Shown piece by piece: positions 1-9,218 of a stretch of 62,479 bases of DNA. The notes beneath the pieces are model-generated. The model saw only the letters and a program-made list of their open reading frames with translations. It ran no database searches and was not told where the DNA came from. Position 1 is the stretch's first letter; each line of letters starts with the position of its first letter. This DNA comes from an uncultured Eubacteriales bacterium (lineage in GTDB: Bacteria; Bacillota; Clostridia; Lachnospirales; Lachnospiraceae): NCBI GenBank assembly GCA_900314565.1, contig OMVU01000012.1:87383-149861 (forward strand), in the 5' to 3' direction. The translations under genes were made by a program, and so were the position numbers.

Positions 1-104
1 GCTTTTCCACATCTTGAGTGAATGCCAGAAGTTCTTGGCGCGGAAGCCGTTTGAATGTTCATACAATTTCCATGAAGCACAGACTTTCGCAAAAGCCTGG
101 ATTA
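1..104 (+). repeat. PE1 dispersed palindromic element, right part (cut by window edge)
   Basis: The first ~100 bases match, with few differences, the right half of the elements at 53547-53792 and 55619-55867. Shared blocks include 'ttttccacatcttgagtgaat', 'cggaagccgtttgaatgttca' and 'cagactttcgcaa'. The left half lies outside the window. The DMT-family gene starts 22 bp after the element, the same arrangement as at 53.8 kb where a gene also follows closely. Confidence 0.85.
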
Positions 105-125
105 CATTTTAAGAAAGGAATAGAT

Positions 126-512
126 ATGTCTGCTGAAAAGAAAAGCACGGACAGCGCATCCCCGGCAAAGAGGATCACGCTGCTCTCGATTATGATCATT
201 CAGCTGGGTGTCGTCATCTATACGGGTTCGGGAATCTGCTCAAAGATGACGGCCAACTATCCGGCAATGTCCTTCATGTGGCTTTTCTGGCTCGGCCTCG
301 AGGTAGTTTTCCTCGGCGTGTACGCGATCTTCTGGCAGCAGATCATCAAGCGGTTCGATCTGTCCATAGCGTATGCGAACAGGGCATTTGCAATCTTCTG
401 GTCGACCCTCTGGGCGATGCTGATCTTTCGCGAAAAGGTCACGCCGGCCAACACGATCGGTGTGATTGTGATTTTTGCGGGCATCATGCTGGTGAATCAG
501 GATGCTAAGTAG
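126..512 (+). CDS. Small DMT/SMR-type membrane protein, first of a pair
   Basis: 128 residues when started at the ATG preceded by AAAGGAA; an upstream in-frame start at 18 would translate the PE1 repeat and is not used. After a short polar N-terminus there are four hydrophobic segments (about residues 18-36, 44-68, 78-98 and 103-124), as in small multidrug resistance and ArnE/ArnF-like members of the drug/metabolite transporter superfamily. A conserved-looking Glu sits in the segment containing 'WLGLEVVF'. The next gene overlaps by 11 bases and encodes a second protein of the same kind, which suggests a heterodimer. The substrate (undecaprenyl-linked sugar, cation or metabolite) cannot be read from sequence. 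Confidence 0.75.
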   Translation: MSAEKKSTDSASPAKRITLLSIMIIQLGVVIYTGSGICSKMTANYPAMSFMWLFWLGLEVVFLGVYAIFWQQIIKRFDLSIAYANRAFAIFWSTLWAMLIFREKVTPANTIGVIVIFAGIMLVNQDAK

Positions 513-927
513 CGGGATTAATCCATGGATCCTTCTGATCGCGCTCTCGTCAACGATCGCATCCTTCGCGCAGGTGCTTCTGAAGATGAGCGCAAATGAA
601 GAGCATAAGAACGTCATAGAAGAATATCTGAACTGGAAAGTCATCGTCGGATACGGTCTGATGTTCGTCGGCATGGGCCTCACGATCGTCGCCTATGCGA
701 AAGGCGTACAGTATAAGAACGGACCGATCATGGAGTCGATCGCCAATATCTGGGTCGTCCTGCTCAGCTGGTATTTCTTCAGAGAGCCGGTCACAAAGAA
801 GAAGGTGTTCGGCAACATACTGATTCTCATCGGGATCGCGGTCTTTTATCTGGACTGGGCGGGAATCTCGGATTCACTCGCCTTCTTGAATACGGACTGG
901 GGAACGCTGATTTCCAATATGTTCTGA
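502..927 (+). CDS. Small DMT/SMR-type membrane protein, second of a pair
   Basis: 141 residues with four predicted membrane segments (about 7-28, 45-66, 78-94, 101-120). The stretch 'ENxRxPVTxxxxxGxxLIxxGI'-like near residues 92-115 resembles the C-terminal helix pair of EamA/SMR proteins. The start lies inside the 3' end of the preceding gene, so the two are translationally coupled. Known pairs of this kind (EbrAB, YkkCD, ArnEF) work as heterodimers with opposite or parallel topology; which applies here is unknown. A short C-terminal polar tail follows the last helix. Confidence 0.72.
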   Translation: MLSSGINPWILLIALSSTIASFAQVLLKMSANEEHKNVIEEYLNWKVIVGYGLMFVGMGLTIVAYAKGVQYKNGPIMESIANIWVVLLSWYFFREPVTKKKVFGNILILIGIAVFYLDWAGISDSLAFLNTDWGTLISNMF

Positions 928-1053
928 ACCGCACCGCGGACCGGACGGCTGTGATCCGGATGGTATGAGAACGATTACCTCAGGGGGGAAGACTTCTGCT
1001 TTACGGAGCTTTAAGCTCCGGCATCGACAAGTTCTGTATATGAGGTGACTTAA

Positions 1054-2454
1054 ATGGGCAGTACGGACAATTTTTTCTCTGGAATTGACAAAGTCCTCGA
1101 TATTGTAGACGAGGCAATCAGTACGAATAATTATTCGAATATGGCGAATCAGATCCAAAAATCTGTCAAGCCCTATTCGAAAAAGCAGCTCTCCGAGGAG
1201 GAGAGGGCACGCTTGATGCGTGAACTTGAAAAGTGGAATGCCCGGAGCAAGGCTGACACAGGCAGGAACCTCTACAAGGAGGGCGCAGGCAGGACGTACA
1301 ACGGCGGACATATGGAAGGCCGCGGCAACGCATTTTACGGGAGCTATGATCCCGGAACAGGGCAGGCCGGGACCCGTTCCGCCGGGGTGAATGCCGTCGC
1401 ACCGGTGGAAGATGAATACTTCCTGCCTGCGGAGAGCACGATCGGGAACAACGTTATGTTCGGGCTCGGCACTGCGGGCGCTGTGATGGCAGGTCTCCCG
1501 TCGATCGGAATGCTTACGTTCACCCTTATGTCGAGCGGATCCGTTCAGACCGGAGGTGCGATCCTTACATCCATGATGCTTGCGATCACGGCCGGCTTCG
1601 GGGCACTGACGTATTTCGGAAAGCGCGGTGCCAATAAAAAGAAGCGCTATGCGCTCTACAGGGAGATCCTTGAGAAGAACCACTATGCGGATGTGTCCGA
1701 TCTTGCTAAGCAGGTCGGTATTTCGGAGGAAAAAATCATAGCAGAACTCCGGGATCTGACGAAAAAAGGCTACTTCAAGCAGGGTCATTTTGACGAGCAG
1801 GAGAAGACCTTCATTGCGGATGACAAGATCTATCAGCAGTATCTGGATACGCAGGCGAACGCAGCCGTCGTACGTCGTGAGGCGGAACAGAGGGCGAAGG
1901 AAGAGAATGTTATTTCTCCTGAGGTCAGGGATGTCCTGGACCGCGGAAATGAATACATCGCCGAGATCCGCAGGCTCAATGATATTATTCCGGGAGATGA
2001 GGTGAGCGGAAAGCTTGCCCGCATGGAAAATATCATCACGAAGATCTTTGCGGAGGTGCGTGCAAAACCGTCTCTGGCCTCCAATCTGAGCATGTTCATG
2101 GATTATTATCTCCCGACGACGACCAAGCTGATCAACGCGTATGCGGAGATGGATGCACAGCCGGTACAGGGAGGAAATATCCAGAGTGCCAAGAAGGAGA
2201 TCGAGAATTCACTCGATACGATCAATGACGCCTATGAGAACCTTCTCGACAGCTTCTTTAAAGAGCAGGCTCTTGATGTCGCGACAGACATTTCCGTCAT
2301 GAAGACGATGATGAAGCAGGAAGGACTTACTCCGGACGATCTGGAGGAGATCCGCAGGAAGGAAGAGATGCGGAAGGAGATCGAGGAAGGACCGACTCTG
2401 CAGGAAATGCAGGGTGCCATGCAGGCCTATGCCTATATGAAAGAAGGCGAGTGA
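1054..2454 (+). CDS. xpaC: XpaC-like protein (5-bromo-4-chloroindolyl phosphate hydrolysis family)
   Basis: 466 residues. A polar N-terminus of ~115 residues is followed by two membrane segments around residues 130-190, then a basic loop and a long helical cytoplasmic part. The C-terminal helical region, with the signature around 'IPGDEVSGKLARMENIITKI' and 'YYLPTTTKLINAYAEMD', is typical of the XpaC/Halogen_Hydrol family. The start is the ATG after 'gaggtgactta'. The telA homologue follows 137 bp downstream, the usual xpaC-telA arrangement of Firmicutes, where the pair is linked to cell-envelope or toxic-anion stress. The biochemical activity of the family is not established. Confidence 0.82.
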   Translation: MGSTDNFFSGIDKVLDIVDEAISTNNYSNMANQIQKSVKPYSKKQLSEEERARLMRELEKWNARSKADTGRNLYKEGAGRTYNGGHMEGRGNAFYGSYDPGTGQAGTRSAGVNAVAPVEDEYFLPAESTIGNNVMFGLGTAGAVMAGLPSIGMLTFTLMSSGSVQTGGAILTSMMLAITAGFGALTYFGKRGANKKKRYALYREILEKNHYADVSDLAKQVGISEEKIIAELRDLTKKGYFKQGHFDEQEKTFIADDKIYQQYLDTQANAAVVRREAEQRAKEENVISPEVRDVLDRGNEYIAEIRRLNDIIPGDEVSGKLARMENIITKIFAEVRAKPSLASNLSMFMDYYLPTTTKLINAYAEMDAQPVQGGNIQSAKKEIENSLDTINDAYENLLDSFFKEQALDVATDISVMKTMMKQEGLTPDDLEEIRRKEEMRKEIEEGPTLQEMQGAMQAYAYMKEGE

Positions 2455-2487
2455 CAGGTACGGACACGTTTAGACCGCGGCCGCGCA

Positions 2488-2546
2488 AAGAGGACGGTGC
2501 AGGGCACCTGAGTGCGGCGCCGCAGGAACAGCGAGGCGTTCCTGAT
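2488..2546 (-). repeat. Relic of PE2 GC-rich module
   Basis: The stretch around 'gcggcgccgcaggaac' and 'cgaggcgttcctg' closely matches 53414-53440 of the PE2 copy at 53.3 kb, in the same plus-strand reading. It keeps the AGGAAC/GTTCCT hairpin and a preceding 'ggtgcagggcacc' hairpin equivalent to the GGTGCgaaGCACC hairpin of other copies. The switch module is missing. It lies between xpaC and telA. Confidence 0.55.
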
Positions 2547-2591
2547 AAAGAAGCTACCTAAGAAGAACCTATTTTTAAGGAGGAAGAGATC

Positions 2592-3797
2592 ATGGATGAA
2601 AACCAGATGGGCGGAGTACAGGTTGACACAGCCGAATACGCAGCGGATCTGAAGGCCGCGGAAGTCCCGCAGCTCGTCTTTGGAGCGGAGCCTGAATTTG
2701 CGCCGGCGGAAGAAGTGAAGCCGGTGGAGGCCAAGCCGGTACAGAGCGCAGCACAGGCGATCGTGAACAATGACATTCTCACAGAAGCGGAGAAGAAGGC
2801 TGTCCAGCAGCTGCAGAAGCAGATCAATATCTCGGATACGAATGCGATCCTGCAGTATGGTGTCGGCACACAGAAGAAGATGTCCGAGTTTTCCGATGCT
2901 GCTCTTCAGACTGTCCGTACCAGAGATCTCGGAGAAGTCGGCGATATGCTGACGGGCGTTATCTCCAACCTCGAGTCATTCAATACCGAGGATAAAAATG
3001 AAGGCGGCTTTTTCGGCCTTTTCAAGAAACCGAAAAAGAAGATCATCGAGATGCAGGCGGAATATGACAAGGCCAACAACAACGTGGAACGCGTCGCGAA
3101 GGCTCTGCAGGCCCATCAGGTAACACTGATGAAAGATATTGCGACTCTGGACAAGATGTACGCATCGAATCTCGGATATTACAAAGAGCTGACGATGTAC
3201 ATTCTGGCCGGCAAGGCGAAGATCGAGGAGATTGCCAACACGGAGCTCGCTGCAAAGCGTGCGAAGGCTGAGAAGAGCGGTCTCTCCGAGGATGCGCAGG
3301 CGGTCAAGGATCTGGAGGACCAGATCAACCGTTTCGAGAAGAAGATCCACGATCTGGAACTTACCCGCATGATCGCGATCCAGACAGCTCCGCAGATCAG
3401 GCTGATCCAGAGCTCGGATACCATGATGGTCGAGAAGATCCAGTCTACGCTTGTCAATACGATCCCGCTCTGGAAGAACCAGATGGTCCTTGCTCTTGGA
3501 ATCGAGGACTCCACAAAGGCTGCGCGCGCGGAAGCGGCAGTCACTGAGATGACCAATAAGCTGCTCACGGCCAATGCCGAGAAGCTGAAGCAGGCTACGA
3601 TCGAGACGGCACAGGCATCCGAGCGCGGAATCGTCGATATGGAGACGCTCCGCAAGACCAATGAATCCCTGATCTCCACACTCGATGAGGTCGCAAGGAT
3701 CCAGAGTGAGGGACGTGAGAAGAGGGCTGCTGCGGAAACAGAGCTGCTGCAGCTGGAGAAGGATCTGAAGGAAAAGCTTCTCAACATGAAACGCTGA
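2592..3797 (+). CDS. telA: TelA-family toxic anion resistance protein
   Basis: 401 residues, almost entirely helical, starting at an ATG after a strong AAGGAGG. The signatures 'FGLFKKPKKKI', 'LDKMYASNLGYYKELTMYILAGK', 'QTAPQIRLIQSSDTMMVEKIQSTL' (each shown in part) and 'TIPLWKNQM' are characteristic of the TelA (PF05816) family. An acidic, low-complexity N-terminus of ~60 residues precedes the conserved core at roughly 70-390. TelA homologues (YceH, KlaB) are associated with tellurite or antimicrobial resistance and usually sit next to XpaC, as here. The function is probably in envelope stress; no enzyme active site is evident. Confidence 0.88.
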   Translation: MDENQMGGVQVDTAEYAADLKAAEVPQLVFGAEPEFAPAEEVKPVEAKPVQSAAQAIVNNDILTEAEKKAVQQLQKQINISDTNAILQYGVGTQKKMSEFSDAALQTVRTRDLGEVGDMLTGVISNLESFNTEDKNEGGFFGLFKKPKKKIIEMQAEYDKANNNVERVAKALQAHQVTLMKDIATLDKMYASNLGYYKELTMYILAGKAKIEEIANTELAAKRAKAEKSGLSEDAQAVKDLEDQINRFEKKIHDLELTRMIAIQTAPQIRLIQSSDTMMVEKIQSTLVNTIPLWKNQMVLALGIEDSTKAARAEAAVTEMTNKLLTANAEKLKQATIETAQASERGIVDMETLRKTNESLISTLDEVARIQSEGREKRAAAETELLQLEKDLKEKLLNMKR

Positions 3798-3835
3798 AAA
3801 AGAAATGCGTATGGTGTGAGATGATAAAAAGTTAT

Positions 3836-3864
3836 AGCCGCCCGCTTGCAAAAGCCGGGCGGCT
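3836..3864 (+). terminator. Hairpin after telA
   Basis: A perfect 9-bp stem (AGCCGCCCG / CGGGCGGCT) with an 11-nt loop lies 39 bp after the telA stop. The downstream tract is only weakly U-rich, so termination may be inefficient. A second small hairpin, GTTACTG...CAGTAAC, follows at about 3875-3900. The remaining ~175 bp up to valS hold GC-rich sequence with faint similarity to the PE2 GC module but no recognisable T-box. Confidence 0.6.
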
Positions 3865-4076
3865 AGTGTATTGTTACTGCATATGACGAAATACAGTAAC
3901 CGGTCGGCACTTCCGCGATTTCGTGGGGCGGCAGGGTGCGAGGCACTTTTGATCCGCATAGGAGCAGGGCGCGAAGCGGCTGCGAAGGAAGCCTGAACTG
4001 TTACGCGATATAAGAAAGCCGGGGTCTTTGCGATGCCGGCAATTAACGATACGTCGTAAAAAGGTACGGAGGAATT

Positions 4077-6734
4077 ATGAAAAAGGAACTTGCGAGGACT
4101 TATGACCCAAAAGGAATTGAAGACCGTCTCTACCAGAAGTGGCTTGACGGCGGATATTTTCATGCTGAAGTAAATAAAGATAAGAAGCCGTTCACGATCG
4201 TTATGCCGCCGCCGAACATTACAGGACAGCTGCATATGGGACATGCTCTCGATAACACGATGCAGGATATCCTGATCCGCTGGAAGAGAATGCAGGGTTA
4301 TGAGGCACTGTGGCAGCCGGGTACGGATCATGCCGCGATCGCGACAGAGGTCAGGGTCACCGATCATCTGAGAAAGCAGGGGATCGATAAGAATGCGATC
4401 GGCCGTGAAAAGTTCCTTGAGTACTGCTGGGAGTGGCGCAAAGAATATGGCAGCCGCATCATCAAGCAGCTTCAGAAGCTCGGCAGCTCTGCAGACTGGG
4501 AACGCGAACGCTTCACGATGGATGAAGGCTGCTCGGACGCTGTTCTGGAAGTTTTCCAGAGACTGTATGAGAAGGGCTTCATTTATAAGGGGTCCAGGAT
4601 CATAAACTGGTGCCCGGTCTGTCAGACTACGATCTCAGACGCGGAAGTCGAGCATCAGGATCAGAACGGGTTCTTCTGGCACATCAATTATCCGGTCATC
4701 GGAGAAGAAGGAAGATTTGTCGAAATCGCGACGACGCGTCCGGAGACAATGCTCGGGGATACCGCAGTCGCGGTCAATCCGAATGATGAGCGCTATACGG
4801 ATATCGTCGGCAAGATGCTCCTGCTCCCGCTCACGGGCAGAGAGATCCCGGTGATCGCGGATGAGTACGTTGACATGGAATTCGGGACGGGCTGCGTGAA
4901 GATCACGCCTGCGCATGACCCGAACGACTTTGAGGTAGGAAAACGCCATGACCTCCCGGAAATCAATATCCTGAATGACGACGGAACGATGAACGGGCTC
5001 TGCGGAAAGTACACAGGGATGGACCGCTATGAAGCCAGACGGCAGATCGTCGCTGATCTCGAGGAGCTCGGGCTCCTTGTGAAAGTCGTCCCGCATACGC
5101 ACGCTGTCGGCACGCATGACCGCTGCCACACGACCGTTGAGCCGATGATCAAGCAGCAGTGGTTCGTCGCGATGGAGGAGATGGCGAAGCCGGCGATCGA
5201 GGCTATTAAGAACGGAGACCTCACATTTGTGCCGGAGCGCTTCGACAAGATTTATCTGCACTGGCTCATGAATATCCGTGACTGGTGTATTTCGAGACAG
5301 CTGTGGTGGGGGCACAGGATCCCTGCCTATTACTGCGGCGACTGCAAGAGGACGATCGTCTCCAAAAAGGCCCCGGAGAAGTGCCCGGACTGCGGACAGA
5401 CACATCTTGTGCAGGATCCGGACACACTGGATACATGGTTCTCCTCTGCGCTCTGGCCGTTCTCCACACTCGGATGGCCGGAGAAGACACCGGAGATGGA
5501 CTATTTCTATCCGACGGATGTCCTTGTGACCGGATATGATATCATTTTCTTCTGGGTCATCCGTATGGTCTTCTCGGGCTATGAGCAGACCGGGAAGAGC
5601 CCGTTCCACCATGTTCTGATCCACGGTCTGGTCCGCGATGAGCTCGGAAGAAAGATGAGCAAATCGCTCGGGAACGGGATCGATCCGCTCGAGATCATTG
5701 ATAAATACGGCGCGGATGCGCTTCGTCTCACGCTCATGACCGGCAACGCCCCCGGCAATGACATGCGTTTTTACAAGAGTCAGGTCGAGGCCAGCCGCAA
5801 TTTCGCGAACAAGATCTGGAACGCAAGCCGGTTCATCATGATGAATCTTCCGGACGGCGAGATCCGTACGCCGGCCCGCGACGAGCTTCTCTATGCAGAC
5901 CGCTGGATCCTCTCCAGGATCAATACGGTCACAAAAGAGGTCACGGAGAATCTGGAACGCTATGAGCTGGGGATTGCCGTCTCTAAGATCCATGATTTCC
6001 TGTGGGATGAATTCTGCGACTGGTATATCGAGATCGCGAAGATGCGCTTCAATAAGGAAAATGCGGATGAGGCGAGCGCCAATGCAGCTCTCTGGACGCT
6101 CCGCACGGTCCTTACTCAGGGACTCAAGCTCCTGCATCCGTACATGCCGTTCGTCACGGAGGAGATCTACTGCACGCTTCTGCCGGAGGAGGAGACGATC
6201 ATGACCTCTCCGTGGCCGGAGTACCGTGACGACCTGAATTTCCCGGAGGAGGAGGCGATGATCGAATCCTTCAAGGAAATGGTCCGCGGCATCCGCAATA
6301 TCCGTATGGAGATGAATGTCCCTGCCGGGACAAAGACAGATCTTTTCATCGTCGGCAGGGACGCCCGTTCCGCATCGGAGTTTGGCGCCGTGCTCGACTC
6401 CATGAAAGGGATCGGGAGGATGCTCTTTGCAAAGAAAATCGAAGTTCGTGACAGCGCGGAAGGAATCGCTGCTGATGCGGCTACGGTCGTGACCGGAAGA
6501 GCAACAGCGTATATTCCGCTCGATGAGCTTGTCGATAAGGAAAAGGAAATTCAGAGACTGAGCGCTGAGAGCGCGAAGATGGACCGCGAAATTGCCAGAG
6601 CCGAGGGAATGCTGAACAACCCGAATTTCGTGAACAAGGCTCCGGCTGCGAAGGTAGAGGCCGAGCGCGGGAAACTTGAAAGATACAGATCCATCAAAAA
6701 GCAGGTAGAAGAACAGCTCAAGAGATACAGGTAA
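4077..6734 (+). CDS. valS: Valine--tRNA ligase
   Basis: 885 residues, full length for bacterial ValRS. It charges tRNA-Val in the cytoplasm. The class I HIGH motif appears as HMGH at residues 53-56 within 'PPPNITGQLHMGHALD', and KMSKS lies near residue 525. The CP1 editing domain carries 'TTRPETMLGDTAVAVNP' (~222-238). Two CxxC pairs around 'YYCGDCKRT' and 'EKCPDCGQT' look like a zinc knuckle. The C-terminal ~70 residues form the coiled coil that contacts the tRNA elbow. The start follows 'ggaggaatt'. No T-box core sequence is visible upstream. Confidence 0.97.
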   Translation: MKKELARTYDPKGIEDRLYQKWLDGGYFHAEVNKDKKPFTIVMPPPNITGQLHMGHALDNTMQDILIRWKRMQGYEALWQPGTDHAAIATEVRVTDHLRKQGIDKNAIGREKFLEYCWEWRKEYGSRIIKQLQKLGSSADWERERFTMDEGCSDAVLEVFQRLYEKGFIYKGSRIINWCPVCQTTISDAEVEHQDQNGFFWHINYPVIGEEGRFVEIATTRPETMLGDTAVAVNPNDERYTDIVGKMLLLPLTGREIPVIADEYVDMEFGTGCVKITPAHDPNDFEVGKRHDLPEINILNDDGTMNGLCGKYTGMDRYEARRQIVADLEELGLLVKVVPHTHAVGTHDRCHTTVEPMIKQQWFVAMEEMAKPAIEAIKNGDLTFVPERFDKIYLHWLMNIRDWCISRQLWWGHRIPAYYCGDCKRTIVSKKAPEKCPDCGQTHLVQDPDTLDTWFSSALWPFSTLGWPEKTPEMDYFYPTDVLVTGYDIIFFWVIRMVFSGYEQTGKSPFHHVLIHGLVRDELGRKMSKSLGNGIDPLEIIDKYGADALRLTLMTGNAPGNDMRFYKSQVEASRNFANKIWNASRFIMMNLPDGEIRTPARDELLYADRWILSRINTVTKEVTENLERYELGIAVSKIHDFLWDEFCDWYIEIAKMRFNKENADEASANAALWTLRTVLTQGLKLLHPYMPFVTEEIYCTLLPEEETIMTSPWPEYRDDLNFPEEEAMIESFKEMVRGIRNIRMEMNVPAGTKTDLFIVGRDARSASEFGAVLDSMKGIGRMLFAKKIEVRDSAEGIAADAATVVTGRATAYIPLDELVDKEKEIQRLSAESAKMDREIARAEGMLNNPNFVNKAPAAKVEAERGKLERYRSIKKQVEEQLKRYR

Positions 6735-6801
6735 CCGGATGATGGCGGACGGACAGTATGGACCGTCCGCTGTCCGCACACAGTGGGAGTAAATTCATAG
6801 A

Positions 6802-9021
6802 ATGAGTAATGCGCGGCAAAGACTCGGGAGCCTCCTCGGAAAGATTCGGAGTTTCCTGAAAAAAATAGAGGGGAATCAGGATAAAGAGCTGAGCCCCGGG
6901 AAACAGAAGACGGTCGATTTCTGCAACAGATTTGCGATCCCCCTTCATCTCATTGTGTGCGTTTTTCTGTGTTTCTGCATAGAGTGGATGTCGCGCCGGT
7001 CTTTCGGGCAGGCTGTGACTTTCGTAAATGACCGGACGAAGGTGTTCCTGTATAATGCTCTGCTGATTTTTATAACGACACTTCCGGTGTTCCTTCTGCG
7101 GCGGAGATTCTTTTATCGCTGTCTGATCTTTACGGTCTGGCTTACTCTGGGCATCGCGAACGGGATCATTCTCTCTAACCGCGTGACGCCGCTCACCGGT
7201 CCGGACATGACGACGATCGGCGAGGCGATGAGTGTTCTTACCAAGTATGTTTCCCTGCCTGTCCAGATCCTGATCATTGCGGGGCTCGTCATTGCGGTCC
7301 TTGTCCTGATCGTTCTGTCTTTCAGGGCACCGCGCTATCGGGGAAAGAGAAATTTTAAACTGATCATCCCGGGTCTTCTCCTGGCAGCCGTAGGATTTTT
7401 CGGGTTGACGAGATACCTGCTCGAGGCCAGGCAGCTGTCTTCTTATTTTGGGAATATTGCCTTTGCGTATCAGGATTACGGATTTCCGTATTGCCTGAGC
7501 GTTACGATCCTGGATACCGGGATCGATGAGCCGGAAGATTATTCTGCGCGGCTGATCGAAGATATTCTGCGTGAAGCCGGAGACGCTGAAGCTACAGAAC
7601 TTACCGAATACCCGGATATCATCGTCGTCCAGCTCGAATCCTTCTTTGACGCCACCAATGTTGAGTGGCTGAAGTTCTCGGAGGATCCGTACCCGAACTG
7701 GCACGCCCTCTCCAAAGAATATACGTCCGGTCTCTATACGGTCCCGACGGTAGGAGCCGGGACGGTCAATACGGAATTTGAGACGCTGACAGGGATGTCT
7801 CTGCGTTATTTCGGCGCAGGGGAGTATCCTTTTAAGGGCGTGCTCAAGGAACGGACCTGTGAGTCTGCCCCGTATGTCCTGGGAAAACTCGGATACACTG
7901 CCCATGCGGTCCACAATAATTACGCGACGTTCTATTCGAGAAAGACGGTCTATGCGAACCTGGGCTTCAATGATTTCACGTCCAGCGAGTACATGAGCGA
8001 GCAGGAGAATGTCAATGAGATTGGCTGGATGCGTGATGAAACACTCATTCCTCATATCGGAGATGCTCTGGATTCCACTGAGAATCAGGATTTTGTCTTC
8101 GTCGTCTCTGTTCAGGGACATGGGGCTTATCCCACAGAGGACGTGATCGAGGATCCCGCCATTAAGGTGAGCGGCGCTCCCACAGCGGAGAAGAACAGTC
8201 AGTGGGAATATTATGTCAATTCCACGCATGAGATGGATACCTTTGTGAAGGATCTCATTGAGTATGTGGATGAGAGAGGCAAGCCTGCCGTTATTATGTT
8301 CTACGGAGATCATCTTCCGACGATGGGACTTGCCGATGCGGATCTCAAAAAGGGCACGACATATCAGACGTGTTACCTTATATGGGATAATTTAGGGCTC
8401 AAGCATAAGAAGAATCATAATCTCACGTCCTATCAGGCGATGGCGGATCTTCTCGGCCGGATCGGCATTCATGACGGTACGGTATATAATTTCCATCGGA
8501 AAATGAAAAACAAAGAGCTCTATCAGTATGACCTGCAGACACTGCAGTATGATATACTGTACGGGAAGCAGTATGTCTATGGGGAGTCGAATCCGTTCGC
8601 CCCGAAGATCATGGCAATGGGTGTGAGAATGATCACACTGGACTCGGTCGAGCAGGTCTCGGAGGGGACTTATTATCTGCACGGAAAGAATTTTACACAG
8701 TCGAGCAAACTGATGATCAACGATGACTGGGTCGAGACATCTTTTGTCAATACGGAGACACTGCTGGTCACAGGAGTTTCTTTCTCTGAGGGAGACCTGA
8801 TCAGAGTGGGACAGCTCAGCAACTCGAATTCCGGAAAGATCCTGAGCAATACGAAATCTATTGTCTGGCATGTGCCGGAGACAGTGACAAAGGAAACTCC
8901 CTCCGCGAAGCCCTCCGGTGCAGCGCCGTCTCCCGGTGCCGAACCTTCCGGCACAGCACCGTCTCCCGCTGCGGAACCTTCCGGTACAACGCCGTCTCCC
9001 GCTGCGGGACAGGCACCATAA
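6802..9021 (+). CDS. LTA-synthase-family membrane sulfatase-like protein
   Basis: 739 residues. There are five membrane segments in residues ~45-205, then an extracellular sulfatase-fold domain (~265-600). Family hallmarks are 'VQLESFFD', the 'GAGTVNTEFETLTG' segment with Thr321 at the position of the catalytic threonine of LtaS, 'SVQGHGAYP' and 'FYGDHLP'. Such enzymes polymerise glycerol-phosphate or transfer phospho-groups on the cell surface. After the catalytic domain comes a ~90-residue beta-rich, IPT/TIG-like segment (~615-700), then a Pro/Ser/Ala tail of three 11-residue repeats (PSGxxPSPxAE), probably a wall-spanning linker. The start has 'gtgggagtaaattcatag' upstream. The exact polymer made is not known. 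Confidence 0.85.
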   Translation: MSNARQRLGSLLGKIRSFLKKIEGNQDKELSPGKQKTVDFCNRFAIPLHLIVCVFLCFCIEWMSRRSFGQAVTFVNDRTKVFLYNALLIFITTLPVFLLRRRFFYRCLIFTVWLTLGIANGIILSNRVTPLTGPDMTTIGEAMSVLTKYVSLPVQILIIAGLVIAVLVLIVLSFRAPRYRGKRNFKLIIPGLLLAAVGFFGLTRYLLEARQLSSYFGNIAFAYQDYGFPYCLSVTILDTGIDEPEDYSARLIEDILREAGDAEATELTEYPDIIVVQLESFFDATNVEWLKFSEDPYPNWHALSKEYTSGLYTVPTVGAGTVNTEFETLTGMSLRYFGAGEYPFKGVLKERTCESAPYVLGKLGYTAHAVHNNYATFYSRKTVYANLGFNDFTSSEYMSEQENVNEIGWMRDETLIPHIGDALDSTENQDFVFVVSVQGHGAYPTEDVIEDPAIKVSGAPTAEKNSQWEYYVNSTHEMDTFVKDLIEYVDERGKPAVIMFYGDHLPTMGLADADLKKGTTYQTCYLIWDNLGLKHKKNHNLTSYQAMADLLGRIGIHDGTVYNFHRKMKNKELYQYDLQTLQYDILYGKQYVYGESNPFAPKIMAMGVRMITLDSVEQVSEGTYYLHGKNFTQSSKLMINDDWVETSFVNTETLLVTGVSFSEGDLIRVGQLSNSNSGKILSNTKSIVWHVPETVTKETPSAKPSGAAPSPGAEPSGTAPSPAAEPSGTTPSPAAGQAP

Positions 9022-9062
9022 GGCGCCTCATAAAAGAAGTGCACAGACCTTAAGGAGAAGAT

Positions 9063-9218
9063 ATGATTAATTACGAAGAGGAACTGAAAAAATTCAAGCC
9101 CAGCCTTGACGTGGATGAGGCTGAGGGAGCTATTTACTCCAGAGATCTTACGGACGTTATTGATATCCTTCAGGAAATGCTGAAGGAGACATCTGTCAGC
9201 AAGAGGGATTCGGAATGA
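9063..9218 (+). CDS. 51-residue hypothetical protein coupled to zinc-ribbon/TPR gene
   Basis: A small ORF beginning MINYEEELKKFKPS and ending KETSVSKRDSE, with a good SD (AAGGAG, 6 bp before ATG). Its stop overlaps the next start as ATGA, so the two are almost certainly co-translated. It is acidic and predicted helical (residues ~28-42, DLTDVIDILQEML) with no membrane segment. No known function; the coupling suggests it binds or controls the downstream TPR protein. Confidence 0.72.
   Translation: MINYEEELKKFKPSLDVDEAEGAIYSRDLTDVIDILQEMLKETSVSKRDSE

Noticed and set aside
3865-4076. T-box leader upstream of valS
   Set aside because: The GGGTGG(T/C)ACCGCG core is absent; 'gggtgcgaggcac' is closer to the PE2 GC-rich module.
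4635-6779. 714-codon minus-strand frame opposite valS
   Set aside because: Antisense shadow caused by codon bias of a bona fide valS.
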